Shown here: in pieces, positions 1-7,885 of the stretch | Numbering within the stretch: the first letter of the stretch is position 1 | Layout of the letters: every line of letters starts with the position of its first letter | Source: Pseudomonas sp. ML96 | Lineage (GTDB): Bacteria; Pseudomonadota; Gammaproteobacteria; Pseudomonadales; Pseudomonadaceae | NCBI RefSeq assembly: GCF_000761545.1 | Contig: NZ_JPMY01000037.1 | Location: forward strand, 186,001 to 250,000 | Reading direction: 5' to 3' | Length of the DNA: 64,000 nucleotides | The notes under the pieces: model-generated | The model's database searches: none | What the model saw: only the letters and a program-made list of their open reading frames with translations | Told to the model about the DNA's origin: nothing | Position numbers and translations under genes: made by a program

Positions 1-410
1 CGGCCGAGCACGCCGTCGATCAGCAGCTGGCTGGGGCCGGTGCTGACCTCCAGGCTGACTTCGGGGTGGGCGCGGTGAAAGCTCGCCAGCGGCACGGGCA
101 GGCGCGTCGCCGCGCTGCTCTCCATGCTGCCCAGGCGCAAGGTGCCGCTGGGCTGAGCTGGGTGCAGAACCTGGCGCGCTTCGTCCGCCAGCGCCAGCAG
201 TTGCTCGGCGTAGGCGAGAAAGGCCTGGCCCTGCTCGGTCAGTAGCATGCGCTTGCCCTCGCGCAGGAACAGGCTGACGCCCAGCTCCGCCTCCAGTTGC
301 TGGATGCGCGTAGTGACGTTGGACTGCACGCGCTGCAGGCTTTGCGCGGCGCGGGTCACGCTCTGCTCGAGGGCCACGGCGCGGAAGATCGCCAGGTTAT
401 TGAGATCCAT
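1..410 (-). CDS. LysR-family transcriptional regulator, N-terminal part (cut by window edge)
   Basis: DNA-binding regulator of the LysR family; only about 136 N-terminal residues lie in the window. The winged helix-turn-helix covers roughly residues 3-62, including TRAAQSLQRVQSNVTTRIQQ followed by LEAELGVSLFLREGKR, the usual recognition helix and wing of the family. The effector domain starts near residue 90 (SGTLRLGSMES) and is truncated. It is divergent from the nitronate monooxygenase, with an 85-bp gap that holds a T-N11-A palindrome, so control of that neighbour is the natural inference. The ATG at 410 gives the canonical LysR N-terminus MDLNNLAIF. The target is inferred from position only. 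Confidence 0.9.
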   Translation of the reverse strand, partial: MDLNNLAIFRAVALEQSVTRAAQSLQRVQSNVTTRIQQLEAELGVSLFLREGKRMLLTEQGQAFLAYAEQLLALADEARQVLHPAQPSGTLRLGSMESSAATRLPVPLASFHRAHPEVSLEVSTGPSQLLIDGVLG

Positions 411-423
411 GGGCTTCTATAAA

Positions 424-436
424 TCTCATAATGAGA
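424..436. promoter_or_regulatory. Candidate LysR operator (T-N11-A palindrome)
   Basis: TCTCAT-A-ATGAGA is a perfect 6-1-6 inverted repeat of the T-N11-A type bound by LysR regulators, set in an AT-rich stretch between the divergent LysR and nitronate monooxygenase genes. Binding is inferred. Confidence 0.55.
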
Positions 437-495
437 ATAAAGTTTTATTGATGATCTTGTTTTGAGATTGATTGGTCAATCCTGTGGAGGTTTGC

Positions 496-1539
496 ATGTC
501 GTCGTTGTGCGCGTTGCTCGGTATTCGCCATCCCATCATCCAGGCGCCCATGGTGGGTGTTTCCACCCCGGCGCTGGCTGCCGCGGTGTCCGAGGCCGGC
601 GGTCTGGGCTCGCTGGGGCTCGGTGCGAGTACACCGGAGCAGGCTCGCGAGCTGATCGCGCAGACCAGGGCACTGACCGACCAACCGTTCAACCTCAACC
701 TGTTCTGCCATGCGCCGGCGCTTGCCGATGCTGCTCGCGAGCAAGCCTGGCTGCAGCGCCTGCAGCCGTGGTTCGCCGAGTTCGCGGCTGAGCCGCCGGC
801 GCAGTTGCGCGAGATCTACCAGAGCTTCCTGGCTGACCCGTCCATGCTGGATATGCTGCTGGAGCAGCGCCCGGCGGTGGTCAGCTTCCACTTTGGCCTG
901 CCGGAGGTGGCGTGGATCGCGCGCCTCAAGGATGCCGGCATCCGCTTGCTGGCCTGCGTGACCACCGCCGCAGAGGCCCGTCTGGCCGAGGCTGCCGGGG
1001 TGGATGCGCTGGTGGCACAGGGTTTCGAGGCCGGCGGCCATCGCGGCGTGTTTGCGCCTGAGAACGGTGATACCGGTCTCGGTACGCTCGCCCTAGTGCG
1101 CTTGCTGGCGCAGCAGTCGAGCCTGCCGGTCATCGCGGCCGGCGGCATCATGGATGGCGCCGGCATCAAGGCCGCGCTGGCCCTCGGCGCCGCGGGCGCA
1201 CAGCTGGGCACGGCCTTCGTGCTCTGCCCGGAGTCCGCCGCCAACGCTGCTTACCGCGCCGCGCTGAAGGGCGAGAAGGCCTACCGCACCGAGATCACCG
1301 CGAATATCTCCGGGCGCCCGGCGCGTGGCCTGCCCAACCGCCTGTTCGGTGATCTGGGTGCCGCCCTGCCGGATTACCCGATCTGCTACGACGCGGCCAA
1401 GGCGCTGCACACCGCCGCCAGCGCCCAGGGCAACCACGACTTCGCCGCCCAGTGGGCTGGCCAGGGCGCGCCACTGGCCCGCGAGCTACCGGCGGCGCAG
1501 CTGCTGGCGACGCTGGTGGAGGAAATGCAGCAGGCATGA
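496..1539 (+). CDS. Nitronate monooxygenase (2-nitropropane dioxygenase family)
   Basis: FMN-dependent TIM-barrel enzyme of 347 residues that oxidises alkyl nitronates such as propionate-3-nitronate. Visible family features are PIIQAPMVGVSTPALA at residues 13-28 for flavin binding, AQGFEAGGHRG with His182 as the likely catalytic base, and a phosphate-binding segment VIAAGGIMDGAGIKAAL. The in-frame TTG at 472 is rejected: the ATG at 496 follows GGAGG by 5 nt and gives the usual N-terminus. The gene is divergent from a LysR regulator and ends in a strong terminator. It is probably a detoxification enzyme; the family also holds enoyl reductase-like members, so the exact substrate is open. Confidence 0.88.
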   Translation: MSSLCALLGIRHPIIQAPMVGVSTPALAAAVSEAGGLGSLGLGASTPEQARELIAQTRALTDQPFNLNLFCHAPALADAAREQAWLQRLQPWFAEFAAEPPAQLREIYQSFLADPSMLDMLLEQRPAVVSFHFGLPEVAWIARLKDAGIRLLACVTTAAEARLAEAAGVDALVAQGFEAGGHRGVFAPENGDTGLGTLALVRLLAQQSSLPVIAAGGIMDGAGIKAALALGAAGAQLGTAFVLCPESAANAAYRAALKGEKAYRTEITANISGRPARGLPNRLFGDLGAALPDYPICYDAAKALHTAASAQGNHDFAAQWAGQGAPLARELPAAQLLATLVEEMQQA

Positions 1540-1575
1540 AAAAAGGCCGGTGGGTCGCCCCACCGGCCTTTTTTA
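1538..1575. terminator. Bidirectional rho-independent terminator
   Basis: GGCCGGTGGG and CCCACCGGCC form a stem around a short loop, flanked by an A-run on the left and a T-run on the right. It lies between the convergent nitronate monooxygenase (+) and PstS-like gene (-) and can end both. Confidence 0.9.
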
Positions 1576-1591
1576 TCGCGCTACCCCGTAA

Positions 1592-1996
1592 TCAGGGCAG
1601 GGTGAACAGCACCTTGACCTTGTCGGTCACGGCGGCCTTGTCCACGTAACCGATGGCATCGGCTTCGGCGGCGACCTTGGCCACTACGTCGGCATCGCCG
1701 GCCACGCTCGGCAGCGGCTGGCCCTTGCCGGTGAACACCAGGCCGGACCAGTAAGACTTCAGCTGCGCTTCGTTCTTGTTGGTGACCGCGGTGTAGAACT
1801 TCTCCTTGGTCGGGCTCCAGTCTTTCTGGTCGACGCCTTTCAGCGACTTGTTCTTGCCCAGGAAGATGTTGGCCACGTCGGATTGCGACGGTGCGGCGGA
1901 CGCACCGGCGTTGACGATCACGGCGACCTCGGCCTGGGCCAGGGCGGCGAAGCCCAGGCTGGCGGCGGTGAGGAGGATGCGAATGGACTGCTTCAT
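1592..1996 (-). CDS. Small periplasmic PstS-like (phosphate-binding-protein fold) protein
   Basis: Secreted protein of 134 residues with a signal peptide (residues 1-22, cleavage after ALAQA). The mature part (VIVNAGASAAPSQSDVANIF, later EADAIGYVDKAAV) resembles one lobe of PstS-type binding proteins, as in the short 'phosphate ABC transporter substrate-binding' relatives found beside porins. At half the usual PstS length it probably does not feed a full ABC importer, and none is nearby. The ATG at 1996 is preferred over the one at 2002 because it sits 7 nt after GAGGAG. It lies 11 bp downstream of the porin gene, so the two are probably co-transcribed. The ligand is unknown. Confidence 0.75.
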   Translation of the reverse strand: MKQSIRILLTAASLGFAALAQAEVAVIVNAGASAAPSQSDVANIFLGKNKSLKGVDQKDWSPTKEKFYTAVTNKNEAQLKSYWSGLVFTGKGQPLPSVAGDADVVAKVAAEADAIGYVDKAAVTDKVKVLFTLP

Positions 1997-2007
1997 GTGC
2001 ATGCTCC

Positions 2008-3186
2008 TCAGAATACGAAGTCGACGCCGGCGCTGATGATGTCGCCGTCGTAGTTGCGCGACGGTACACCGGCCAGGCCAGTACGCTCGTAAACGGTGTT
2101 CTCGTACAGCTCCTGGGCGTTGCGCACGAACACGCCGTCGTAGCCACCATTGGTGTCTACGCGCTTGTACTCGCCCTTCAGCACCACGGTCGGCATCAGG
2201 TTGTAGTTCAGACCGAGGGTCCAGGAGTTCTGGCGGCCTTCGTCCTCGTCCAGCTGGGCGTAGGTGACGTGGGCCAGGAAGTCGCCGAAGCGGCGGCCGC
2301 CCATCAGGTAGAAGGAGTCGGTGCTGGCAGTGCCATCGTTCTCGATCACGCGGCTGGTCCACTCGTTGGCGGTCAGCCAGGTACCGTTGTCGTACTGGTA
2401 GCCGATCGAGGTGAACTTGCCCTTGTCCTTGTCCAGTTGCAGCAGGGATTGGTTTTGCGGAACGCCGATGCCCGGGCCGAACGGTGGCGGCAGGATGCTG
2501 GTGATGCTGCCGGCGATATCGGTGTCGATGTCGGCCTCGGCATAGCCGATGCGCAGGGTGCCGAAGTCATTGGTGGCCAGGCTCACGCTGGCACCGAAGA
2601 CGTTGTCGTAGTCGATGTCGAACTTGTCGTCGTAGATGTAGTAATCACGGTTCTTGGCGACACCACCGGCGACCTGGAAGGACAGGGTGGCGAAGGACAG
2701 CGGCAGGTTGTAGACCAGGTCGGCGCCTTCGTAGTTGGACAGCTGGACCTGGCTGTAGACCTCGTCCGGCAGGCGCAGCCAGGGGTAGCTGAAGCCCACG
2801 TCGATGCTCTCGGAGTACATGTACACCGGGGTGCGCAGGCGGCCGAAGCGCAGCATCAGGTTGTCGGTGCTCTGCCAGGACAGGTAGGCCCACTCCAGGT
2901 TGCCTTTCCACTCGTCGCCATAGGCCTTGGCGGTGGTCTGCAGGGTCAGGCCGACGGTGTCGGTGACGCCGTAGGTCAGCTGGGCGCCGAACTTGCTCAG
3001 CTGGTCGCCGCGCCAGGAGTCGGTGGTCTGGCCGGAGATGCCGTAGCCGCGGCCGTCGTCTTCACCACCCAGGTGGGTGACGCCGACGGTACCGAAACCG
3101 TTGATGAGGGCCTCGCCTTGTTCCAGCGCGAATGCCGAGGTGCTGGCCAGGCAGATAGCCAGACCGAGTACGCGGGCAGTAGTCAT
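2008..3186 (-). CDS. Outer-membrane porin (OprP/DcaP-like beta-barrel)
   Basis: Protein of 392 residues with a Sec signal peptide (residues 1-21, ending SAFA) and a mature chain of alternating amphipathic strands rich in Tyr, Gly, Asn and Asp, ending in Val-Phe as expected for a BAM-assembled barrel. Segments such as GTVGVTHLGG, MLRFGRLRTPVYMYSES and WTLGLNYNLMPTVVLKGEYK look like barrel strands of a general porin. The start at 3186 is chosen over the upstream ATG (3201), which lacks a proper signal-sequence start; GGAG lies 9 nt before. It sits 23 bp after the chemoreceptor and 11 bp before the PstS-like gene. The substrate is unknown. Confidence 0.8.
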   Translation of the reverse strand: MTTARVLGLAICLASTSAFALEQGEALINGFGTVGVTHLGGEDDGRGYGISGQTTDSWRGDQLSKFGAQLTYGVTDTVGLTLQTTAKAYGDEWKGNLEWAYLSWQSTDNLMLRFGRLRTPVYMYSESIDVGFSYPWLRLPDEVYSQVQLSNYEGADLVYNLPLSFATLSFQVAGGVAKNRDYYIYDDKFDIDYDNVFGASVSLATNDFGTLRIGYAEADIDTDIAGSITSILPPPFGPGIGVPQNQSLLQLDKDKGKFTSIGYQYDNGTWLTANEWTSRVIENDGTASTDSFYLMGGRRFGDFLAHVTYAQLDEDEGRQNSWTLGLNYNLMPTVVLKGEYKRVDTNGGYDGVFVRNAQELYENTVYERTGLAGVPSRNYDGDIISAGVDFVF

Positions 3187-3209
3187 GCAGTGATGCTCCA
3201 ATGAATGAA

Positions 3210-4832
3210 TTAAACGCGGAATTGGGCTGTTGCCGCGCGCAGGTGGTCCCCTGTGCTGACCAGCTGCTCGCCTAGGCGCGCGGTGGCATCGGCCCCGTTT
3301 GCGGTTGCTTGTGCATCCTGCTGCAACACTTGGGTTTCTTGTTGGATGGAACTGGACAGGCCGATCTGCTCTTGGGTGAGCTGGGCGATGCCGGCGTTCA
3401 GTTCGTCGATCTGGCTCACCGCTACGGCGATGGACTCGAGCATGCGGGTGGCTTCCACCGACAGCTCGATGCTGTTCTGCGCCTTGTCACCGTTGGCGGT
3501 CATCACGTTGAGCACGCTGTTGGCGCTGTTCTGCAGGCGCTGAATGATCTGCTGGATCTCGGCGGTGGAGGCGGCTGTCTTCTGCGCCAGGTTGCGCACC
3601 TCGTCGGCGACCACGGCGAAGCCGCGACCCTGCTCGCCAGCACGGGCGGCCTCGATGGCGGCGTTGAGCGCCAGCAGATTGGTCTGCTCGGCGATGTTGC
3701 GGATCACGGTGAGCACCGAGCCGACCTGCTGGGTCTCTTCCTCCAGCTGCTGCATGGCCTGTACGGCGCCCATCACGCTGCTGCCCAGGTCGCTGATGCT
3801 GGTGGACAGGCTGCCGATGCTGGCGCGTGCGGTGCCGGCCTGGCGCGAGGCATCGCCGGCGCCCTGCGAAGCCTGCTGCGAGCGATGCGCCACTTCCTGA
3901 ATGCTGCTGGTCATGGTCTGGATATCACGCCCGATCGAATCGGTATGACCCTGCTGCGAGCGGGCATTCTGCGTGGCGTCCTGGGTCAGCCGGTACAGCT
4001 CCTTGGACATGCCACCCAGCGGGCTGGCGGCCTCGATGGTCTGGCGGATGGTGCCCTGCAGCTTGTCGAGGAAGCCGTTGAACAGCTGGATCATCTCGCC
4101 GATCTCGTCGCGCGAATCGACGTTGACCCGGCGGGTCAGGTCGCCGTCGCCCTTGGCGATGGCCTGCAGCGATTCGATCACGCCGTGCACGTTGCCCATG
4201 ATGCCGCGGATGATCACCCAGGCACCGAGGCCGACCAGGGCCACCAGCAGGGCGCTGAGGATGTAGCCGGCGCTGGTGGTTTCGGCGTTGTCGGTGCGGG
4301 CCTGACCGAGAGTGCTCTGGAAGTCCTCGTAGGCGTGGGCGCGGAAGGTCTCGCCGAGCTTCTGCGCGGCGGCGAGGTCGCTGGCCATGCGGTCCAGGTT
4401 GGGACGCAGGTCTTCGAAGCCGGCGCTGCCCTTGATCAGTTGCTCGGAGGCGGACAGGGCATTGTCGGCGTAGCGGCCGATGGCCTGGCGCCACTCTTCC
4501 AGCTCGCTGGCGCGTTCGCTGTTGGCGCGGGTCAGCGGCTGCAGCTGCTGCTGCAGGCTGGCGATGTCGCTCAAGACCTTGCGGGCTTCGTCCAGGGTCG
4601 CCAGTTCACCGGCGGCCACCGCACTGTTGAGGATGCCCGGCAGGCGGGAGAACTGGAAGTTCACCGCATCGGCCTTCTCCAGGGTAGGGAAACTGTTGGT
4701 TTCCAGGGCATCCAGGCGGGCATCGTTGGCTGCCAACTGGGTCGAGGTGTAGACCACGAACAGCAGCAGGCCGAGCAGGGCAACGGCGGGCAGCAGCGAC
4801 AACTTCAGGGTCAGCGACAGATTCTTAAGCAT
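3210..4832 (-). CDS. Methyl-accepting chemotaxis protein
   Basis: Inner-membrane chemoreceptor of 540 residues. TM1 is at about residues 8-31, followed by a roughly 155-residue helical periplasmic sensor, TM2 at about 188-210 (ILSALLVALVGLGAWVIIRG), a HAMP linker, and a long cytoplasmic coiled coil. The signalling tip is EQTNLLALNAAIEAARAGEQ followed by GRGFAVVADEVRNLAQKTA, the standard CheA/CheW contact. There is no C-terminal NWETF-type pentapeptide. The sensor looks like a four-helix bundle. The porin and PstS-like genes follow at close spacing, which suggests that all three handle the same ligand. Confidence 0.93.
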   Translation of the reverse strand: MLKNLSLTLKLSLLPAVALLGLLLFVVYTSTQLAANDARLDALETNSFPTLEKADAVNFQFSRLPGILNSAVAAGELATLDEARKVLSDIASLQQQLQPLTRANSERASELEEWRQAIGRYADNALSASEQLIKGSAGFEDLRPNLDRMASDLAAAQKLGETFRAHAYEDFQSTLGQARTDNAETTSAGYILSALLVALVGLGAWVIIRGIMGNVHGVIESLQAIAKGDGDLTRRVNVDSRDEIGEMIQLFNGFLDKLQGTIRQTIEAASPLGGMSKELYRLTQDATQNARSQQGHTDSIGRDIQTMTSSIQEVAHRSQQASQGAGDASRQAGTARASIGSLSTSISDLGSSVMGAVQAMQQLEEETQQVGSVLTVIRNIAEQTNLLALNAAIEAARAGEQGRGFAVVADEVRNLAQKTAASTAEIQQIIQRLQNSANSVLNVMTANGDKAQNSIELSVEATRMLESIAVAVSQIDELNAGIAQLTQEQIGLSSSIQQETQVLQQDAQATANGADATARLGEQLVSTGDHLRAATAQFRV

Positions 4833-4898
4833 TGGCAGGTACCCAAATCGGGGGCGCGAAGTGTACAGGAAGCCGTTTGGTGGCTAAAGGCCATCTAT

Positions 4899-4915
4899 CG
4901 GTCATCCTGTGACCG
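4899..4915. promoter_or_regulatory. Inverted repeat upstream of chemoreceptor operon
   Basis: Perfect 6-bp arms (CGGTCA/TGACCG) with a 5-nt spacer, 67 bp upstream of the chemoreceptor start. It could be a regulator site; no cognate regulator is recognised. Confidence 0.35.
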
Positions 4916-5103
4916 CGAAAGGCTCGGTTGTGATCGCTATGTCGGCTGCCCCTCTTCTTTCTATAGCTGCTAATCGTCGGACACGCCTGCGCCGCAGCGC
5001 CGCATGGGGCTGATTCGGGCTGTGGAGTGAGGCGAATGGAGAGGAGGGAGTTGTGTTGCGTGGTGTGTAGCGAGGGGAGAAGCGACTGCAGCGGTGCGGG
5101 GAA

Positions 5104-5145
5104 AAGATGGCCGTGCTGCGGTGTGGTTACACCGCAGCACGGTGG
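5104..5145 (-). terminator. Rho-independent terminator of the M20-MFS-CapA-DUF2817 operon
   Basis: A perfect 14-bp stem (CCGTGCTGCGGTGT paired with its complement) with a 4-nt loop at 5111-5142, followed on the minus strand by a short TTTT tract. It lies just past the stop codon of the DUF2817 gene. Confidence 0.85.
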
Positions 5146-5151
5146 CCGGAA

Positions 5152-6243
5152 TTACGCCGGCAGCGGCGAGGCGAGACCGGCCAGGGTCTGTTCCAGCACT
5201 TCGCGCGCCTGTTCCAGGATCTGCTGTTTCCAGTCGTCGGCATCGACATAGAAGGCATCGCGCAGACGCTGCTTGATGCGCTGCTGCTGGGCCGGCGCGA
5301 CCTGCGGATTGCGATACAGCCAGTGGTCGCCGCGCATGGCGTTGAGCACCTGCAGCCCCGGCAGGGTGCCGTACTCCAGGGTCAGGCCGTTGTATTCGGC
5401 CTGCGGGCAGGTCTGCGGTATCACGTTGTCGATGGTGCCGTTGAGCTTGGCCGACACCGAGTTGCCCTCGGCGCTGTTGGTCACCTGATCGCCCCACCAG
5501 CGGCGGCAGCGGGCGATGTCTTCCGGTGTCTGCTTGCCCTTGTAGATGCGCTCGCCGATGCCGCGCGGGCCGAGGCCGGTGTGGATGTCGATCCAACCGA
5601 GGCGGCGGCACTGCTGGCCGTGCTGGCGCAACACCTGCTGCAGAGTGCGGTTGCTCCAGGTCGGCGCGTTGCCGGCGAAGAACATGCCTTTCGGGTCGCC
5701 GCTCTGTCCGCGCGAGATGGCGCCCTGCAGGGCCATACGGCCGTGGCGCAGGGAGTAACCGACCAGGCCCAGGGTGCTGAGCAGGGTCGGCGGCTGGCGC
5801 TCGGGCAGCAGCAGGTGGGCGATGGCGCGGTAGTCGGCGTTGTCTGCCTGTGGCTGGTCGAAGTCGAGGAAGTTGCGGTTGAGGTCGACATTGTCCTCGG
5901 TCACCCGGCGCAGCCAGGAGAAGCCGTGCGGGTTGAGCGCATGGATGAACAGCACGGCCAGGTCGTCGCGCTTGCAGCGCTCGACCCAGGCCTTGTCGCG
6001 CAGATGCTCGACCTGGATTCCGGAGCCGCAGAAGCCCTCGGCGCCGTGGCAGGCGCTGCTGAGGATCAGCAGGTTGGCGGCGTCGGGGGCGCCGAGGCGG
6101 GCGACGTCCATCGCCAGATCCTCACCATCGCGGCCGCGCAGCGGGTGGACATGGGATTCGACGCTCAGGCCGGCACTGGCGCAGGCCTCGAGAAATTTCT
6201 GCCGGGCTTCGGCGTAGCTCTGCGAGAAGCTGGAGAGATCCAT
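5152..6243 (-). CDS. DUF2817 family M14-like zinc peptidase
   Basis: Cytoplasmic protein of 363 residues with an M14 carboxypeptidase-like layout. His66 and Glu69 (SACHGAEG), His221 (DIHTGLG) and Glu290 (GLTLEYGT) are the likely zinc ligands and catalytic glutamate; a conserved NPHGFSWLRRVTEDNVDLNR block precedes them. No signal peptide is seen, so it probably acts on an imported amide or peptide. It is the last gene of a leftward operon with an M20 amidohydrolase, an MFS carrier and a CapA-like protein, and is followed by a strong terminator. The substrate is unknown. The family call rests on motifs; peptidase activity is inferred. Confidence 0.8.
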   Translation of the reverse strand: MDLSSFSQSYAEARQKFLEACASAGLSVESHVHPLRGRDGEDLAMDVARLGAPDAANLLILSSACHGAEGFCGSGIQVEHLRDKAWVERCKRDDLAVLFIHALNPHGFSWLRRVTEDNVDLNRNFLDFDQPQADNADYRAIAHLLLPERQPPTLLSTLGLVGYSLRHGRMALQGAISRGQSGDPKGMFFAGNAPTWSNRTLQQVLRQHGQQCRRLGWIDIHTGLGPRGIGERIYKGKQTPEDIARCRRWWGDQVTNSAEGNSVSAKLNGTIDNVIPQTCPQAEYNGLTLEYGTLPGLQVLNAMRGDHWLYRNPQVAPAQQQRIKQRLRDAFYVDADDWKQQILEQAREVLEQTLAGLASPLPA

Positions 6244-6401
6244 GTGGGAATTCCTTGTGGTGAAAACTGCCCGCGGGGTTTCGCGGGCATGGCCGGGCCT
6301 GCGGCGCAGGCTTGTGGCCTGTGCCGGGCGACGGATCAGTCGTTGGGTTGGGGGCGTACCCCGGGCTGGCGACCTTGTGGGGCGCTAGCCTTGGTCGGGT
6401 A

Positions 6402-7868
6402 TCAGTCGATCACGATGCGGCCGATACTGCTCTGGCGCTCGCCGTACTGCACGGTCTCGATATCGATGACGGTACCGAACTCGGCGGACAGGTCGCGCAG
6501 GCGCTCGATGATGCGCTGCGCCTGGGCGTCGTTCTCCGCCGTGTCGAAGGCCAGGCGCGGGATGCCGCGCTCGGCGTCGCGGCCGTTGAAGCCCAGCTCG
6601 ATCGGGTGCAGGAGCATTTCGCGCAGGGTGCCGTCGGCCTTGAAGTGGCACTCGGCGACCACGCTCTCGAACCACACCGGCTCGCTGAAGATGCCGACCA
6701 CGCGCTTCCACTCGAGGAACTCGGCGGCGGTGGTCAGGCGCGGATTGGTGATGCCCTTGGGCCCGATGAAGGCTTCGGCGGCCAGCCACTCGCGGCTCTC
6801 CCACTTGTCCGCCGGCATCAGCTTCATGCTGTTGTCCATGAAGCAGAAGTTGCCCAGCGAATACAGCAGCGGCTTGCCCTTGTAGATGTCGATGCCGCGG
6901 ATCTGGTGCGGGCCGTGGCCACAGAGCATGTCGGCGCCGTTGTCGACCAGGCTGCGGGCCAGGGTCGGCAGGTAGTTGGGCACCTCGATGCACTGGTTGT
7001 CCGGCTCGTGGGTGTGCTGGGCGACGATGGTGAAGTCGCTGCTCTGCTTGGCCTGGCGCAGGTCGCGCACGATGGCGGCCTGGTCGAGCTTGTCGCACTC
7101 GTAGTGGATGCGCACGGTGCCTGGTGCGGCGTTCGGGTCGACGCGGTAGTGCAGGGCCATGCCCAGGTGCACGCTGTGCTCGCCGTGCAGGGTGCGCAGC
7201 AGGTAGTGGTCCTGGAAGGCCTCCTGCTCGTTGAGGCGCTTGAGCACGGCGAAGTCCTGCGGCGACACCAGGCGATGCGGGGTGGTACGCAGCGGGCTCA
7301 GGCCCGGGCGAGGCGGTACCATGCCGAGGCCGTCGGAGGCCGGTGCGTTGGCCTCGAAGGTGGTGGCGTAGGAGATCAGCGAGACGCGCGCCTTGTCGGT
7401 GTTGACGAAGGCCGGTGCGCGGGCAGCGGCCAGGCTGCCACCGGTGCCGGCGTGGGCAATGCCGGCGTCATCCAGCAGCTCGTCGGTCATCTTCAGGCCG
7501 GCGGCGCCCCAGTCCAGCGCATGGTTGTTGGCGCGCGACATCATGTTGAAGCCGATGCTGGCCAGGTCCGCCGGGGCGTCGGCATCGCTGAGCAGCCAGG
7601 AGAAGCCGGACAGCGCCTCGGGGTAGCCGTCGTAGCGGTTGAAGTCGATGGCGGTGCATTCGTAGTTGCCGACCACCACGTCGCCGCGCTTGAGGATGTC
7701 GAGCAGCTCGGGCGACTTGCGCGCCAGTTTGTCGGCGATCGCATGGGTGATGATGATGTCGCCGACGGCGACCACGCAGAAGCCGTCTTCCACGTCGGCA
7801 TCGCGCCAGCTGTCCGGCAGGGTGATGCGTTCGGGACGTTGCTGGGGCGAGGGGACTCGTTTGTGCAT
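6402..7868 (-). CDS. CapA family metallophosphoesterase-like protein
   Basis: Protein of 488 residues of the poly-gamma-glutamate capsule CapA family (calcineurin-like fold). Motifs in order are AVGDIIITH near residue 38, GNYECTAID near 69, SRANNHALDWG, VAQHTHEPDN and GHGPHQIRGIDIYKGKPLLY with SLGNFCF. These carry the metal-binding Asp, Asn and His residues. There is no signal peptide or membrane anchor, unlike Bacillus CapA. It sits between an MFS carrier and a DUF2817 peptidase in what looks like a catabolic operon, so a role in hydrolysing or handling an imported compound is more likely than capsule synthesis. That is inference. Confidence 0.82.
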   Translation of the reverse strand: MHKRVPSPQQRPERITLPDSWRDADVEDGFCVVAVGDIIITHAIADKLARKSPELLDILKRGDVVVGNYECTAIDFNRYDGYPEALSGFSWLLSDADAPADLASIGFNMMSRANNHALDWGAAGLKMTDELLDDAGIAHAGTGGSLAAARAPAFVNTDKARVSLISYATTFEANAPASDGLGMVPPRPGLSPLRTTPHRLVSPQDFAVLKRLNEQEAFQDHYLLRTLHGEHSVHLGMALHYRVDPNAAPGTVRIHYECDKLDQAAIVRDLRQAKQSSDFTIVAQHTHEPDNQCIEVPNYLPTLARSLVDNGADMLCGHGPHQIRGIDIYKGKPLLYSLGNFCFMDNSMKLMPADKWESREWLAAEAFIGPKGITNPRLTTAAEFLEWKRVVGIFSEPVWFESVVAECHFKADGTLREMLLHPIELGFNGRDAERGIPRLAFDTAENDAQAQRIIERLRDLSAEFGTVIDIETVQYGERQSSIGRIVID

Positions 7869-7885
7869 GGGGTAGATTTCCTGAC

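Larger units (their letters stand above)
4833..5151. other. 319-bp gene-free stretch between chemoreceptor and DUF2817 peptidase genes
   Basis: It holds the upstream region of the chemoreceptor unit on the right side of that gene and, at 5104-5145, the terminator of the DUF2817 operon. An inverted repeat CGGTCA-TCCTG-TGACCG at 4899-4915 is a candidate operator for the chemoreceptor unit. I see no convincing small gene. Confidence 0.6.

Noticed and set aside
472..495. TTG start for nitronate monooxygenase
   Set aside because: The extra eight residues include the Shine-Dalgarno of the ATG at 496 and do not resemble the family.
3309..4973. 554-residue plus-strand frame over the chemoreceptor
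   Set aside because: It is a GC-rich shadow antisense to a complete chemoreceptor.
6269..6288. Hairpin GCCCGCG/CGCGGGC between CapA-like and DUF2817 genes as a terminator
   Set aside because: No T-run follows on the minus strand, and the operon seems to continue.
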